Shown: positions 54,281 to 63,345 of the stretch, one piece after another
Layout of the letters: each line of letters opens with the position of its first letter
Numbering within the stretch: position 1 is the first letter of the stretch
From: an uncultured Lachnospiraceae bacterium
Lineage (GTDB): Bacteria > Bacillota > Clostridia > Lachnospirales > Lachnospiraceae
Direction of reading: 5' to 3'
NCBI GenBank assembly: GCA_948473115.1
Contig: CAOKWI010000007.1
Span: 1-64,000, forward strand
Length of the DNA stretch: 64,000 nt
Position numbers and translations under genes: made by a program
Notes under the pieces: model-generated
The model's database searches: none
The model's input: only the letters and a program-made list of their open reading frames with translations
Told to the model about the DNA's origin: nothing

Positions 54281-54925
54281 ATGATCATTGACGAGAGAAT
54301 GGCTGCCTTTATCGATTCCTTCGATAAAGGCAATATTCCTTTTTTGGATGAAATAGAGAGAAGCGCCAGGGAAGCACAGGTTCCCGTGATACGGAGATCC
54401 ATGCAGGGTCTGTTGAAATTTCTGCTGGAATTAGCAAAGCCGAGGAGCATTCTGGAGGTAGGGACTGCCGTCGGCTTTTCTGCGCTGCTGATGAGTGAGT
54501 ATGCGCCGGAAGACTGCCGTATTACCACCATCGAAAAATATGAAAAGAGAATTCCCGTGGCGAGGGAGAACTTTCGGCGGGCAGGTCAGGAAGAGCGGAT
54601 CACGCTTCTGGAGGGCGATGCCACAGAGATCCTGAGGGCGTTGGAGGGCTCCTTTGACTTCATTTTCATGGATGCGGCAAAGGGGCAGTATATTCATTTC
54701 CTGCCGGATATCCTGAGACTGCTGGCTCCGGGAGGGCTGCTGGTGTCCGACAATGTGCTGCAGGACGGGGATATCATGGAATCCCGGTTCGCGGTGACCA
54801 GGCGCAACCGCACCATCCATGCCCGCATGCGGGAATATCTTTATGAATTAAAACATCAACCACAGCTGGAAACGGTGATCCTGCCGGTGGGAGATGGGGT
54901 GACATTGAGCGTAAAGAAACGCTGA
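54281..54925 (+). CDS. trmR: tRNA 5-hydroxyuridine methyltransferase TrmR (YrrM-like O-methyltransferase)
   Basis: 214 residues from ATG 54281 (GGAG at 54270-54273; ATG 54275 is too close). Class I SAM-dependent O-methyltransferase of the COMT-like group: ILEVGTAVGFSALLMSEY (SAM binding), TTIEKYEKR, and FIFMDAAKGQYIHFLP with the metal Asp. In Bacillus the yrrM product methylates 5-hydroxyuridine at tRNA position 34 to 5-methoxyuridine, and yrrN/yrrO next to it encode the hydroxylation enzymes. The same order here (U32 protein 98 bases downstream) strongly supports TrmR over a catechol-type substrate. Confidence 0.88.
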   Translation: MIIDERMAAFIDSFDKGNIPFLDEIERSAREAQVPVIRRSMQGLLKFLLELAKPRSILEVGTAVGFSALLMSEYAPEDCRITTIEKYEKRIPVARENFRRAGQEERITLLEGDATEILRALEGSFDFIFMDAAKGQYIHFLPDILRLLAPGGLLVSDNVLQDGDIMESRFAVTRRNRTIHARMREYLYELKHQPQLETVILPVGDGVTLSVKKR

Positions 54926-54988
54926 TGAAATCAGCATTTTCTCAGAGCCTCCGGCGGATGCGCACGGATTGGCAGGGGCAGATGCTGA

Positions 54989-55007
54989 GTCGCGGCAGGG
55001 CCGCGAC
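54989..55007 (+). promoter_or_regulatory. GC-rich hairpin adjoining the trhP ribosome site
   Basis: GTCGCGGC-AGG-GCCGCGAC, perfect 8-bp stem, ending two bases before the GGAGG at 55010-55014. It could modulate ribosome access. Confidence 0.55.
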
Positions 55008-55023
55008 ATGGAGGTAATGTGAA

Positions 55024-56274
55024 ATGATGGGTTACAGCATCAGGAAAAAACCGGAGCTTCTGATACCGGCCAGCAGCCTGGAGGTGCTGAAGGCTGCTGT
55101 GATATTCGGCGCGGACGCGGTCTATATCGGCGGGGAGGCTTTCGGCCTGCGGGCGAAGGCGAAGAACTTTTCCCGGGAGGAGATGGCGGAGGGGATTGCA
55201 TTTGCCCACGCCCATGGGGTAAAAGTGTATGTGACGGCCAACATTCTGGCCCACAATGAGGATCTGGCGGGAGCCAGGGAATATTTCGGGGAACTGCGGG
55301 ATATGGAGCCGGAACACTGTGACGCCCTGATCATCTCTGATCCCGGTATGTTCACCATCGCCAGGGAGATATGGCCCCAGGCGGAGATCCACATATCCAC
55401 CCAGGCCAACAACACCAATTATGAGACCTATTTATTCTGGTGGAAGCTGGGCGCAAAGCGGGTGGTCGGCGCAAGGGAACTGTCCTTAGAGGAACTGCGC
55501 GTGATCAGGGAACATATTCCGGCGGAGATGGAGATAGAGAGCTTTGTCCATGGCGCCATGTGCATTTCCTACTCGGGCAGATGTCTCCTGAGCAATTATT
55601 TTACCGGCCGGGATGCCAACCAGGGCGCCTGCACCCATCCCTGCCGCTGGAAGTACGCAGTGGTGGAGGAAACCCGCCCCGGGGAGTATCTGCCGGTGTA
55701 TGAGAATGAACGGGGTACTTTTCTTTTTAATTCCAAGGATCTCTGTATGATCGAACATCTTCCGGAACTGATGGATGCGGGAATTGACAGCCTGAAGATC
55801 GAGGGTCGCATGAAGACCGCGCTCTATGTGGCCACAGTGGCCAGGACATACCGCAGGGCAATAGACGACTGCCTGGTCTCGGAGGAAACGTACCGGGGCA
55901 ATATGGAATGGTATCGGGAAGAGATCGGAAAGTGTACCCACAGGCAGTATACCACAGGCTTCTATTTCGGGAAAACGGATGAAAACACCCAGATATACGA
56001 CAGCAGTACTTACGTCAATGAGTATAAGTACCTGGGCATTGTGGACGCAAAAAAAGGCGGCCTGGCGGGAATCGAACAGAAGAACAAATTTTCCGTGGGC
56101 GATCCCATTGAGATCATGAAGCCGGACGGTGCGAATGTGGCGGCGACTGTGGAGGAAATGTACGATGACCAGGGGAATGCGGTGGACAGCTGCCCCCACT
56201 CCAGACAGAGGATCTGGCTGAAGCTTTCGGAGGATCCGGAGGTCTATGACCTGCTTCGGGTAAAGGAATCATAA
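55024..56274 (+). CDS. trhP: U32-family peptidase-like tRNA hydroxylation protein TrhP
   Basis: 416 residues. PELLIPASSLEVLKAAVIFGADAVYIGGEAFGLRAKAKNF opens the U32 TIM barrel; the family signature ESFVHGAMCISYSGRCLLSNYFTGRDANQGACTHPCRWKY holds the cysteines that likely bind an iron-sulfur cluster. A small beta-barrel ends the protein. U32 proteins next to trmR (Bacillus yrrN/yrrO, E. coli YegQ) make 5-hydroxyuridine at tRNA position 34 with prephenate; the old peptidase label is probably wrong. Only one U32 gene is present where Bacillus has two. GGAGG at 55010-55014 fixes the start. Confidence 0.9.
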   Translation: MMGYSIRKKPELLIPASSLEVLKAAVIFGADAVYIGGEAFGLRAKAKNFSREEMAEGIAFAHAHGVKVYVTANILAHNEDLAGAREYFGELRDMEPEHCDALIISDPGMFTIAREIWPQAEIHISTQANNTNYETYLFWWKLGAKRVVGARELSLEELRVIREHIPAEMEIESFVHGAMCISYSGRCLLSNYFTGRDANQGACTHPCRWKYAVVEETRPGEYLPVYENERGTFLFNSKDLCMIEHLPELMDAGIDSLKIEGRMKTALYVATVARTYRRAIDDCLVSEETYRGNMEWYREEIGKCTHRQYTTGFYFGKTDENTQIYDSSTYVNEYKYLGIVDAKKGGLAGIEQKNKFSVGDPIEIMKPDGANVAATVEEMYDDQGNAVDSCPHSRQRIWLKLSEDPEVYDLLRVKES

Positions 56275-56312
56275 TACATGGAATCATGGTTTGGGCAAAC
56301 AATGCTTTTGAT

Positions 56313-56343
56313 GTAACAGTTCAGCCTTCGGCAAAACTGTTAC
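56313..56343 (+). terminator. Hairpin after trhP
   Basis: GTAACAGTT (56313-56321) with AACTGTTAC (56335-56343), followed by GGAAATTTTATAAAAA. The same arm sequence forms a perfect hairpin at 61273-61304. Confidence 0.5.
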
Positions 56344-56575
56344 GGAAATTTTATAAAAATATAATTTAGGTATTGCAATTTAAGAAAAAGTAGGGTATCG
56401 TATAGAAAACGAGGCGTCGGGCATTTTGTTTTGGCGCTTCTGCATATCGGTATGGTCAGAACGAAGATGTTCCAGGTAACTGAGTTTACTTTGGGACTCT
56501 TTTTTTACAGAGAGTGCGCAGGAACGTCCGCACGCCGGTGTGCCATATAGTGCAACAGGAAAGGGAGAATGAAAA
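56344..56575 (+). other. Leader region of glnN
   Basis: 232 bases without a gene. A TATAAT occurs near 56360 but with a poor -35 region; a TTGCAA at about 56374 followed 17 bases later by TATCGT is an alternative promoter. A GTAAC-TGA-GTTTAC hairpin followed by GACTCTTTTTTTAC near 56500 looks like a premature terminator, and GCACGC/GTGTGC pairs just before the ribosome site. No known riboswitch was recognised. Confidence 0.4.
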
Positions 56576-58687
56576 ATGAGTGAAGCATTGAATGTGGAAG
56601 AGATTTTTGCCAGTAAGGTATTTACCCTTGGCAAGATGAAGGAAAGGCTGCCCAGAAGCGTATACAAAGAAGTCAAGAAGATCATGGAGCAGGGAGGCGA
56701 GCTTTCCCCCGCGGCGGCGGATGTGGTTGCCAAGGCCATGAAGGATTGGGCGGTGGAGAACGGAGCGACCCACTTTACCCATTGGTTCCAGCCGCTCACC
56801 GGCATTACCGCGGAGAAGCATGATGCCTTTGTGACCCATCCCGACGAGGAGGGCAGGATGCTCATGGAATTCTCCGGCAAGGAACTGATCAAGGGAGAAC
56901 CGGACGCATCCTCCTTCCCCTCCGGCGGACTGCGGGCTACTTTCGAGGCAAGGGGCTATACGGTGTGGGATATCACCTCTCCTGCCTTTTTGAAGGAGGA
57001 TGCCGTGGGCGTGATCCTCTGTATCCCCACCGCTTTCTGCTCCTATACCGGCGAGGCCCTGGACAAGAAGACACCGCTGCTGCGTTCCATGGAGGCTGTC
57101 AGCCAGCAGGCGCTCCGTATCGTAAGGCTGTTCGGCAATACCGAGGCTACCAAGGTAGTGGCCAGCGTAGGACCCGAACAGGAATATTTCCTGGTGGACA
57201 GGGCAAAGTACCTACAGAGGGAAGACCTGATCTTCACCGGCCGTACCCTGTTCGGCGCGCCTGCTCCCAAGGGACAGGAGCTGGAGGATCATTACTTCGG
57301 TACGATCCGGGAGCGGATCGGCTCCTATATGAAGGATCTGAACATTGAACTGTGGAAGCTGGGTGTGACTGCCAAGACCCAGCATAACGAGGTGGCTCCC
57401 GCGCAGCATGAGCTTGCGCCCATTTATGAGACGGCAAACATTGCGGTTGACCATAACCAGCTGGTGATGGAGACCATGAAGAAGGTGGCGGGACGTCATG
57501 GCCTGACCTGCCTGCTTCACGAGAAGCCCTTCGCAGGCGTGAACGGCTCCGGTAAGCATGATAACTGGTCCATTGGTACGGACAACGGCGTTAACCTGCT
57601 GGATCCCGGGGATACGCCCAATGAAAATGTTCAGTTCCTGTTGGTGCTGGCCTGCATCATGAAGGCTGTGGATACCCATGCGGACCTGCTCCGCCAGAGT
57701 GCTTCCGATGTGGGAAATGACCACAGGCTTGGCGCTAACGAGGCACCTCCCGCCATTATTTCCATGTTCCTGGGGGAGCAGCTGGAGGATGTGGTAAAGC
57801 AGCTGGTGGAAACCGGTGAGGCGGCACATCTGCTGGAGGGCGGCAAGCTGGAGACCGGCGTATCCACTCTGACCGACCTGGAGAAGGATGCCACAGACCG
57901 CAACAGGACGTCACCTTTCGCCTTTACCGGCAATAAGTTCGAGTTCCGTATGGTAGGCAGCGCGGACTCCATCGGCAGCCCCAACACGATCCTGAATGCC
58001 ATTGTGGCGGAAGCGTTCTGTGAGGCGGCGGATCTGCTGGAGAAGGCGGAGGACTTCGAACTGGCTGTCCATGACCTGATCAAGGAATATATGACAAAGC
58101 ATTTGAGAATTGTATTTAACGGGGACGGCTATTCCGATGAGTGGGTAAAGGAAGCGGAAAGGCGCGGTCTGCCCAACATCAAATCCATGGTGGAGGCAGC
58201 GGCTACCCTGACTACCGACAAGGCTGTGAAGCTGTTTGAGAAGTTTGGCATTTTCACAAAGGTGGAGCTGGAGTCCCGGGAGGAAGTTACATATGAGACT
58301 TACTCAAAGTCCATCAATATCGAAGCATTGACCATGATCGACATGGCGAAAAAACAGATCCTGCCCGCTGTGATCAAATATACGAAGTCCCTGGCGGATA
58401 CGGTGATCGCTGTGAAGGAGGCGGGTGCGGACACCAGCGTACAGACGGAACTGCTCGGCCAGGTTTCCGCGAAGCTGGCGCAGGCCAAGGCTGCCCTGGT
58501 GAAGCTTGAAAAGGTGGAGAAGGAAGCGGCGGCTATAAGCAATGCCAAGGAGCAGGCATTTTTCTATAAGGATGTGGTGTTCACTGCCATGGGAGAACTG
58601 AGGGCTCCTGTGGATGAACTGGAGATGCTGGTAGATAAGGACGTATGGCCGATTCCCACTTATGGCGATCTGATCTTTGAAGTGTAA
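56576..58687 (+). CDS. glnN: Glutamine synthetase type III (GlnN)
   Basis: 703 residues, the large dodecameric GSIII class, unlike GSI (about 450). Makes glutamine from glutamate, ammonium and ATP. Landmarks: [19 protein letters not shown] near residue 105, [19 protein letters not shown] and [12 protein letters not shown] around 265-300, [23 protein letters not shown] near 325, [12 protein letters not shown] near 385, and [25 protein letters not shown] near 440. AAAGGGAG precedes the start. GSIII is typical of anaerobic gut bacteria. A long structured leader suggests nitrogen control by RNA. Confidence 0.98.
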   Translation: MSEALNVEEIFASKVFTLGKMKERLPRSVYKEVKKIMEQGGELSPAAADVVAKAMKDWAVENGATHFTHWFQPLTGITAEKHDAFVTHPDEEGRMLMEFSGKELIKGEPDASSFPSGGLRATFEARGYTVWDITSPAFLKEDAVGVILCIPTAFCSYTGEALDKKTPLLRSMEAVSQQALRIVRLFGNTEATKVVASVGPEQEYFLVDRAKYLQREDLIFTGRTLFGAPAPKGQELEDHYFGTIRERIGSYMKDLNIELWKLGVTAKTQHNEVAPAQHELAPIYETANIAVDHNQLVMETMKKVAGRHGLTCLLHEKPFAGVNGSGKHDNWSIGTDNGVNLLDPGDTPNENVQFLLVLACIMKAVDTHADLLRQSASDVGNDHRLGANEAPPAIISMFLGEQLEDVVKQLVETGEAAHLLEGGKLETGVSTLTDLEKDATDRNRTSPFAFTGNKFEFRMVGSADSIGSPNTILNAIVAEAFCEAADLLEKAEDFELAVHDLIKEYMTKHLRIVFNGDGYSDEWVKEAERRGLPNIKSMVEAAATLTTDKAVKLFEKFGIFTKVELESREEVTYETYSKSINIEALTMIDMAKKQILPAVIKYTKSLADTVIAVKEAGADTSVQTELLGQVSAKLAQAKAALVKLEKVEKEAAAISNAKEQAFFYKDVVFTAMGELRAPVDELEMLVDKDVWPIPTYGDLIFEV

Positions 58688-58714
58688 GAAATGTGAAAAA
58701 TAAGGTTCTGTGAG

Positions 58715-58919
58715 CGTCTGTGCGGGGGTTGGTGAAAAACTCCGCACAGGCGTTTTTTTATCCTATAGGAAATACCATCCTGACCGGGGAAGAATGCGAA
58801 GCATTCTTTTAAGTGCCGCTTGCGGCACTTTTTTACCTTATAGGAAACTGCGTCGTCAGATGCATGCATTCACAAGTTCGCTGTGCGAACTTGCAAGCGT
58901 CACGAAGGGACGTTTTTTT
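58715..58919 (+). terminator. Array of terminators after glnN with repeated spacers
   Basis: First, an 11-bp stem CGTCTGTGCGG / CCGCACAGGCG with seven Ts (58715-58759). Then AGAATGC-GAA-GCATTCT-TTT (58791-58810), AAGTGCCGC-TT-GCGGCACTT-TTTT (58811-58834), CAAGTTCGC-TGT-GCGAACTTG (58873-58893) and CGTCAC-GAA-GGGACG-TTTTTTT (58898-58919). The phrases ATCCTATAGGAAA (58760-58772) and ACCTTATAGGAAA (58835 on) follow the T runs, so hairpin-plus-spacer modules seem to have been repeated. This fills most of the 333-base gap before the next gene. Confidence 0.8.
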
Positions 58920-58922
58920 ATG

Positions 58923-58951
58923 TTGAAAACAATTTGCATACTTATTATAAT
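58923..58951 (+). promoter_or_regulatory. Sigma-A promoter for the histidine phosphatase-tatD operon
   Basis: TTGAAA (58923-58928), exactly 17 bases, TATAAT (58946-58951), just after the last terminator of the array. Leader about 63 bases. Confidence 0.8.
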
Positions 58952-59020
58952 GAGAACAGATGCGCGGCTGTTATCGTATGGAGGCTGTCACTACATTATG
59001 AGAAGTATGAGGAAGAAGAG

Positions 59021-59650
59021 ATGCTGATTTATCTGATGCGGCATGGCGAGACAGACTGGAATAAGGAAAAGCGGTTACAGGGGCAGAGCGATATTCCCCT
59101 GAATGAATATGGGGTTAATCTGGCGGTGAAAACAGCTGAGGCATTGGCGGAGGTATCCTTCGATATGGCTTTCTGCTCTCCCTTGGGAAGGGCGGAGGAG
59201 ACGGCCAGGATCATACTCGGGACCAGGAAAACGCCGCTTTATTCGGACGCGCGGCTGAAGGAGATCAATTTTGGCATTCATGAAGGAGTCTGTTTTGATA
59301 CGGCAAAGCAGGATCCGAAGGATCCCCTGCATAACTTTTTCTGTGAGCCTGATCAGTACGTTCCGCCGGAGGGTGCGGAATCCTTTGCACAGGTAATGGG
59401 GAGGGTGCGCAGCTTTCTGCAGGAGAAGGTAGTGCCGCTGGAGGGAGTCTGTGAAAGGGTACTGGTAGTGGCCCATGGGGCCTTTAACAGAAGCCTCCTG
59501 AGCCTGGTCATGGGGATGCCGCTGAAGGATTTCTGGCGGATCGCCCTGCCCAATTGTGCGGTGTCCATTCTTTCGCTGGAAGAGGGGCGGTTGAAGGTAG
59601 TGGAGGAGAGCAAAGTGTATTATGGGGAGCCGGTAAACGGCAGGCCGTGA
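59021..59650 (+). CDS. Histidine phosphatase family protein (phosphoglycerate mutase-like)
   Basis: 209 residues from ATG 59021, which has GAGGAAG at 59009-59015; the frame is open to 58883 but that stretch lies across the promoter and terminators. The RHG motif LMRHGETDWN near the N-terminus supplies the His that is phosphorylated, and VVAHGAFNRSLL the second His. Members act on small phosphoesters (cobalamin precursors, sugar phosphates) or as mutases; the substrate is not evident. tatD begins 13 bases after the stop. Confidence 0.92.
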   Translation: MLIYLMRHGETDWNKEKRLQGQSDIPLNEYGVNLAVKTAEALAEVSFDMAFCSPLGRAEETARIILGTRKTPLYSDARLKEINFGIHEGVCFDTAKQDPKDPLHNFFCEPDQYVPPEGAESFAQVMGRVRSFLQEKVVPLEGVCERVLVVAHGAFNRSLLSLVMGMPLKDFWRIALPNCAVSILSLEEGRLKVVEESKVYYGEPVNGRP

Positions 59651-59663
59651 CATGGAGGTTAAC

Positions 59664-60434
59664 GTGACAGAAATATTTGATACCCATGCCCATTATGACG
59701 ATGAGTCATTTGATGATGACAGGGAGGAACTGCTGCGGGCATTGCCTGCAGAGGATATTGGAAAAGTGGTAAATGTAGCGGCCAGTTTAGCTACCTGTAA
59801 GTCCACAAGAGCCCTGGCGGAGCAATACGACTATATATACTGCGCCCTGGGCGTACATCCCGGTGATACGGAGGAACTTACGGAGGAGTCCATGGACTGG
59901 TTGCGACAACAGTGTCGGTTTGAGAAGTGCGTGGCAGTGGGTGAGATTGGTCTGGATTATTACTGGGACGAGCCTGACCGCGACATACAGAAAAAATGGT
60001 TCCTGCGGCAGCTTGATCTGGCTAGGGAATGTAAAAAGCCGGTTGTGGTCCACTCCAGGGACGCGGCGAAGGATACAGTGGATATTATGACCTCTGCGAA
60101 ATGCCAGGAGATCGGCGGCGTGATCCACTGTTTTTCCTATACAAAGGAAACGGCGAAAATCTTTCTGGATATGGGGTTCTATATTGGGATCGGCGGCGTG
60201 CTGACTTTTAAAAACGCGAAAAAGCTGGTGGAGGTGGCGGAGTATGCTCCCATGGACCGCATTGTGCTGGAGACGGACTGCCCCTATCTGGCGCCGGTGC
60301 CCTACCGGGGAAAAAGGAATTGCTCTGTATTGATTCCCTATGTGGTGGAAGCCCTGGCGCAGATCAAGGGCATTACGGAGGAAGAGGTGCGGCAGGCAGC
60401 GTGGGAAAATGCCCATGCATTGTACAGGCTGTAG
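59664..60434 (+). CDS. tatD: TatD-family metal-dependent hydrolase (DNase)
   Basis: 256 residues with a GTG start at 59664, preferred because GGAGG lies at 59655-59659; the ATG at 59652 overlaps that site and has none of its own. TIM-barrel amidohydrolase: IFDTHAHYDDESFDDDR (metal HxH), GEIGLDYYW (metal Glu), VVVHSRDA, GGVIHCFSY and the closing ETDCPYLAPVPYRGKRN are all standard. 3'-5' exodeoxyribonuclease activity and DNA repair roles are known for relatives. Confidence 0.95.
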   Translation: MTEIFDTHAHYDDESFDDDREELLRALPAEDIGKVVNVAASLATCKSTRALAEQYDYIYCALGVHPGDTEELTEESMDWLRQQCRFEKCVAVGEIGLDYYWDEPDRDIQKKWFLRQLDLARECKKPVVVHSRDAAKDTVDIMTSAKCQEIGGVIHCFSYTKETAKIFLDMGFYIGIGGVLTFKNAKKLVEVAEYAPMDRIVLETDCPYLAPVPYRGKRNCSVLIPYVVEALAQIKGITEEEVRQAAWENAHALYRL

Positions 60435-60531
60435 TGTAATTCTATTCTGTTTGGCAGTCAGATTTTTGCGATAAAAATATCGGCTAAATGTACAAAAGCA
60501 TCAGGATAATTTGATTCCCGTGTGTGTCAAA

Positions 60532-60569
60532 ATGTCCTAAAGGACATGACCACAGCGTCCTACGGACGC
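60532..60569 (-). terminator. Two small hairpins in the tatD-60592 gap
   Basis: ATGTCC-TAAA-GGACAT (60532-60546) and GCGTCC-TAC-GGACGC (60555-60569). Read on the minus strand the first is followed by TTTTG, so it may end the minus-strand gene whose stop is at 60592. The rest of the 157-base gap shows nothing recognisable. Confidence 0.45.
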
Positions 60570-60591
60570 ATTGCTGCCTGAGTCACTGTTG

Positions 60592-61155
60592 TTACGCCTC
60601 ACTGACGGTATCGGGGAGAATGACTGGCGCTGCTTCCGCTTCATAAGCTGGGGTCTCACCGCTGTCATTTTCCGGGTCTGAAATATCATTCTGCATATCC
60701 GTAGGTTCGGAGATCTGCAGGCTCATGACGGACTGTGTTCCGCCGATGTCCATGGTGATCATCAGTACCCTTGAACCATCCGGCCTTATAATGATTTCGC
60801 TGCTGGTATTTGTGTCTTCTTCCCCGGAAGATGCATTTGGTTCCCTGTCTGCCAGGAGGCTTCTGCCCTGACGGTTCAGCGGTCCCTCATCCGGTGTCAT
60901 CGCCCTGGAGGCGCTTCCTTTTGAGTACGCGTCGGCAGCGTATGGGCCTGATTCCCCGGTGACATAATGGTCACGTGGGGGAAACACTTCTGTGGCAATA
61001 CTGCCCCTGACCGCGGTACCGGGAGCACGGCTGCCCGAGGCAGCCCTATCTGCGTCGGCCATGTGGAAGGGAAAATCTGTGCCAGGTGCGTTCTTTTGTG
61101 TCCTTTTTCCCCATATAGTGTGATGATCTGGCATTTTGATCCCGTTAATATTCAT
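60592..61155 (-). CDS. Hypothetical protein, probably disordered
   Basis: 187 residues, start supported by AAAGGAGAAA. No domain recognised. N-terminal MNINGIKMPDHHTIWGKRT, a long Gly/Ser/Ala/Asp-rich middle that looks unstructured, then a short beta-type segment SSEIIIRPDGSRVLMITMDIGGTQSVMSLQI (residues about 115-150), then an acidic tail. The IIIRPDGSRVL segment is the only part likely to fold. Single gene; GC-rich low-complexity sequence explains the length. Confidence 0.65.
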   Translation of the reverse strand: MNINGIKMPDHHTIWGKRTQKNAPGTDFPFHMADADRAASGSRAPGTAVRGSIATEVFPPRDHYVTGESGPYAADAYSKGSASRAMTPDEGPLNRQGRSLLADREPNASSGEEDTNTSSEIIIRPDGSRVLMITMDIGGTQSVMSLQISEPTDMQNDISDPENDSGETPAYEAEAAPVILPDTVSEA

Positions 61156-61272
61156 CTTCTGATTTCTCCTTTCTGAAGTCCGCAGTTAATAGATAATTGC
61201 AAAATATGAGAACCTTAAATGAATATCGGCAGAATAAAGGGAAGACTTTCGGATTATGTAACGAAACACTTT

Positions 61273-61304
61273 GTAACAGTTCAGACAGGACACTGAACTG
61301 TTAC
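61273..61304. repeat. Perfect 12-bp inverted repeat GTAACAGTTCAG
   Basis: GTAACAGTTCAG (61273-61284), 8-base loop, CTGAACTGTTAC (61293-61304). Shares its arm with the hairpin at 56313. It lies 118 bases upstream of the start of the minus-strand gene, in the 362-base divergent gap, and is not followed by a T run, so it may be a protein-binding site or small repeat. Confidence 0.7.
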
Positions 61305-61404
61305 AACACTTTACCTATGGACAGGTCTGTTGGTTAATTCTGTCATTTCCTGTGAGGGTGTGCCATTATGGTGATATGAGGGAATGTGGAATAAATGGAA
61401 TCGA

Positions 61405-61433
61405 TTGACTTTCAAAGAGGAAGGCGGTATATT
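61405..61433 (+). promoter_or_regulatory. Promoter for the AAA-ATPase/nuclease gene
   Basis: TTGACT (61405-61410), 17-base spacer, TATATT (61428-61433); leader of about 78 bases. Confidence 0.65.
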
Positions 61434-61517
61434 GAAATCATAGATTATGGATTAGGGATACACTGATTATCGTACGATCCGCAGCCTGGATGTGGCATGG
61501 GCGGGAGGAGGCAGCAT

Positions 61518-63224
61518 ATGGCGAGAGTGGCAGGGATTGGGAAGCAGGACTTTGAAAAGGTCAGGGTGAGTAATAACTTTTATGTAGACAAGACACACTT
61601 CATACGGGAATGGTGGGAGGCGGAGGACGATGTGACGCTGATCACCCGCCCCAGACGCTTCGGGAAGACACTGAACATGAGCATGCTGGAGAAGTTTTTC
61701 TCTGTGGAGTACGCAGGGAGGGGTGATTTGTTTGAGGGGCTATCCATCTGGGAGGAGGAAAAGTACCGCAGGCTGCAGGGGACGTACCCGGTGGTCTTCT
61801 TAAGCTTTGCCAGTGTGAAGGAGACAAATTATGTCTCCGCCAGAAGGAAGATATGCCAGTTGATCGCTGATGAATATTCCAAACGGGCTTTCTTGTTGGA
61901 AGAAGGTGGACTGCTGGAGGGGGAAAAGGAAACCTTTCTCAGGAAAAACATTGATATGGAGGATGTGGAGGCCACGCTTGCCCTGCACCAGCTTGCCCTT
62001 TATCTGTCCCGCTATTACGGTAAAAAAGTGATTATCCTGCTGGACGAATATGACACGCCTATGCAGGAGGCGTATGTGAACGGGTACTGGCAGGAGATGG
62101 TGGGCTTTATCAGGAGTCTGTTCAATGCTACCTTCAAGACGAACCCATACCTGGAGCGCGCCGTGATGACGGGCATCACACGAGTCAGCAAGGAATCTAT
62201 CTTCTCGGATCTGAATAACCTCAGGGTGGTAACCTCCACTTCGGAGAAGTACGCGGACTGCTTCGGCTTCACGGAGGGGGAGGTGTTTGCGGCTTTGGAA
62301 GAATACGGCATGGCGGAGAAGAAAGGGAAAGTCAAGGAATGGTATGACGGCTTTACCTTCGGGAGCGTGACGGATATTTACAACCCATGGTCGATCATCA
62401 ACTACCTCAACGAAAAGAAAGTGGGCACTTACTGGGCCAACACCAGCAGCAACAGCCTGGTAGGGAAGCTGATCCGCCAGGGAAGCCCTGAGATCAAGAT
62501 GACTATGGAGGGACTGCTGAGGGGTGAGAGTTTCCACACCGTCATCGACGAGCAGATCGTGTTCAGCCAGCTGGACGTGGAGGGGGAACATTCCGGGGGG
62601 GATGAGGCGGTTTGGAGCATGCTCCTGGCCAGCGGATACCTGAAGGTTATGAGATATGAGTACAACGAGGAGTACCAGAGGGCGGAGTATGAACTGAAGC
62701 TGACCAACCTGGAGGTCCAGGCCATGTTCCGGCAGATGATCAACGGGTGGTTCGGAAGATGCAGGGGGGTGAGCAACGGGTTCCTCAGGGCGCTTCTGGC
62801 AGGGGATGTGGAGTCCATGAATGAATACATGAACGCCATCTCCTGTGAAATGTTCAGCAGCTTTGATACGGGGAAAGGAACAGCCGGTAAGTCGGAGCCG
62901 GAGCGTTTCTACCATGGGTTTGTGCTGGGGCTTATGGTGGAACTGAGCGACAGGTATGTGGTCACGTCCAACCGGGAGAGCGGCTTTGGACGCTATGACG
63001 TGATGCTGGAGCCCAGGAAGGAGGGCATGGACGCCTACATCCTGGAGTTTAAGTCAGTGCGGGAAAGCCGCGGGGAGACGCTGGAGGCTGCGGTGCAGGC
63101 AGCCCTGGGGCAGATTGAGAAGAAGCAGTATGAGGCGGCGTTGACGGCAAAGGGGATTCCCGCAGGGCGGATCCGGAAATACGGGTTTGCGTTCCTGGGG
63201 AAGGAAGTGCTGATCGGCGGCTGA
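61518..63224 (+). CDS. AAA-ATPase-like / PD-(D/E)XK nuclease-domain protein
   Basis: 568 residues from ATG 61518, with GGGAGGAGG at 61503-61511. N-terminal AAA-ATPase-like domain (PF09820 type) with an atypical Walker A, TRPRRFGKTLNMSML, and Walker B IILLDEYDTPM; C-terminal PD-(D/E)XK nuclease-like domain (PF08011 type) with FGRYDVMLEP and YILEFKSVRE holding the Asp and the ExK pair. These genes are abundant, often multicopy, in gut Clostridia and Bacteroidetes. Their role is unproven; links to defence or mobile elements are suggested. Isolated here with its own promoter. Confidence 0.9.
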   Translation: MARVAGIGKQDFEKVRVSNNFYVDKTHFIREWWEAEDDVTLITRPRRFGKTLNMSMLEKFFSVEYAGRGDLFEGLSIWEEEKYRRLQGTYPVVFLSFASVKETNYVSARRKICQLIADEYSKRAFLLEEGGLLEGEKETFLRKNIDMEDVEATLALHQLALYLSRYYGKKVIILLDEYDTPMQEAYVNGYWQEMVGFIRSLFNATFKTNPYLERAVMTGITRVSKESIFSDLNNLRVVTSTSEKYADCFGFTEGEVFAALEEYGMAEKKGKVKEWYDGFTFGSVTDIYNPWSIINYLNEKKVGTYWANTSSNSLVGKLIRQGSPEIKMTMEGLLRGESFHTVIDEQIVFSQLDVEGEHSGGDEAVWSMLLASGYLKVMRYEYNEEYQRAEYELKLTNLEVQAMFRQMINGWFGRCRGVSNGFLRALLAGDVESMNEYMNAISCEMFSSFDTGKGTAGKSEPERFYHGFVLGLMVELSDRYVVTSNRESGFGRYDVMLEPRKEGMDAYILEFKSVRESRGETLEAAVQAALGQIEKKQYEAALTAKGIPAGRIRKYGFAFLGKEVLIGG

Positions 63225-63345
63225 GCATTGGCGCAAGGCAAGCGCCTGTAGTCTGTCGGATGCAGCGGAGCAGTTGGCAATCGCGGAAGAGGTGGTGGAT
63301 GTGGTGGAAAAATATTTGAAAACAATAGAATAAAAGTACCCAGGG

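Noticed and set aside
54106-54291. Small ORF inside the MITE-like element
   Set aside because: It runs across a palindromic repeat, has no ribosome site and its product has no protein-like pattern.
61518-63224. Treating the AAA-ATPase/PD-(D/E)XK gene as a proven defence system
   Set aside because: It is a common single gene in gut bacteria with no partner genes, methylase or toxin nearby; defence is only a suggestion.
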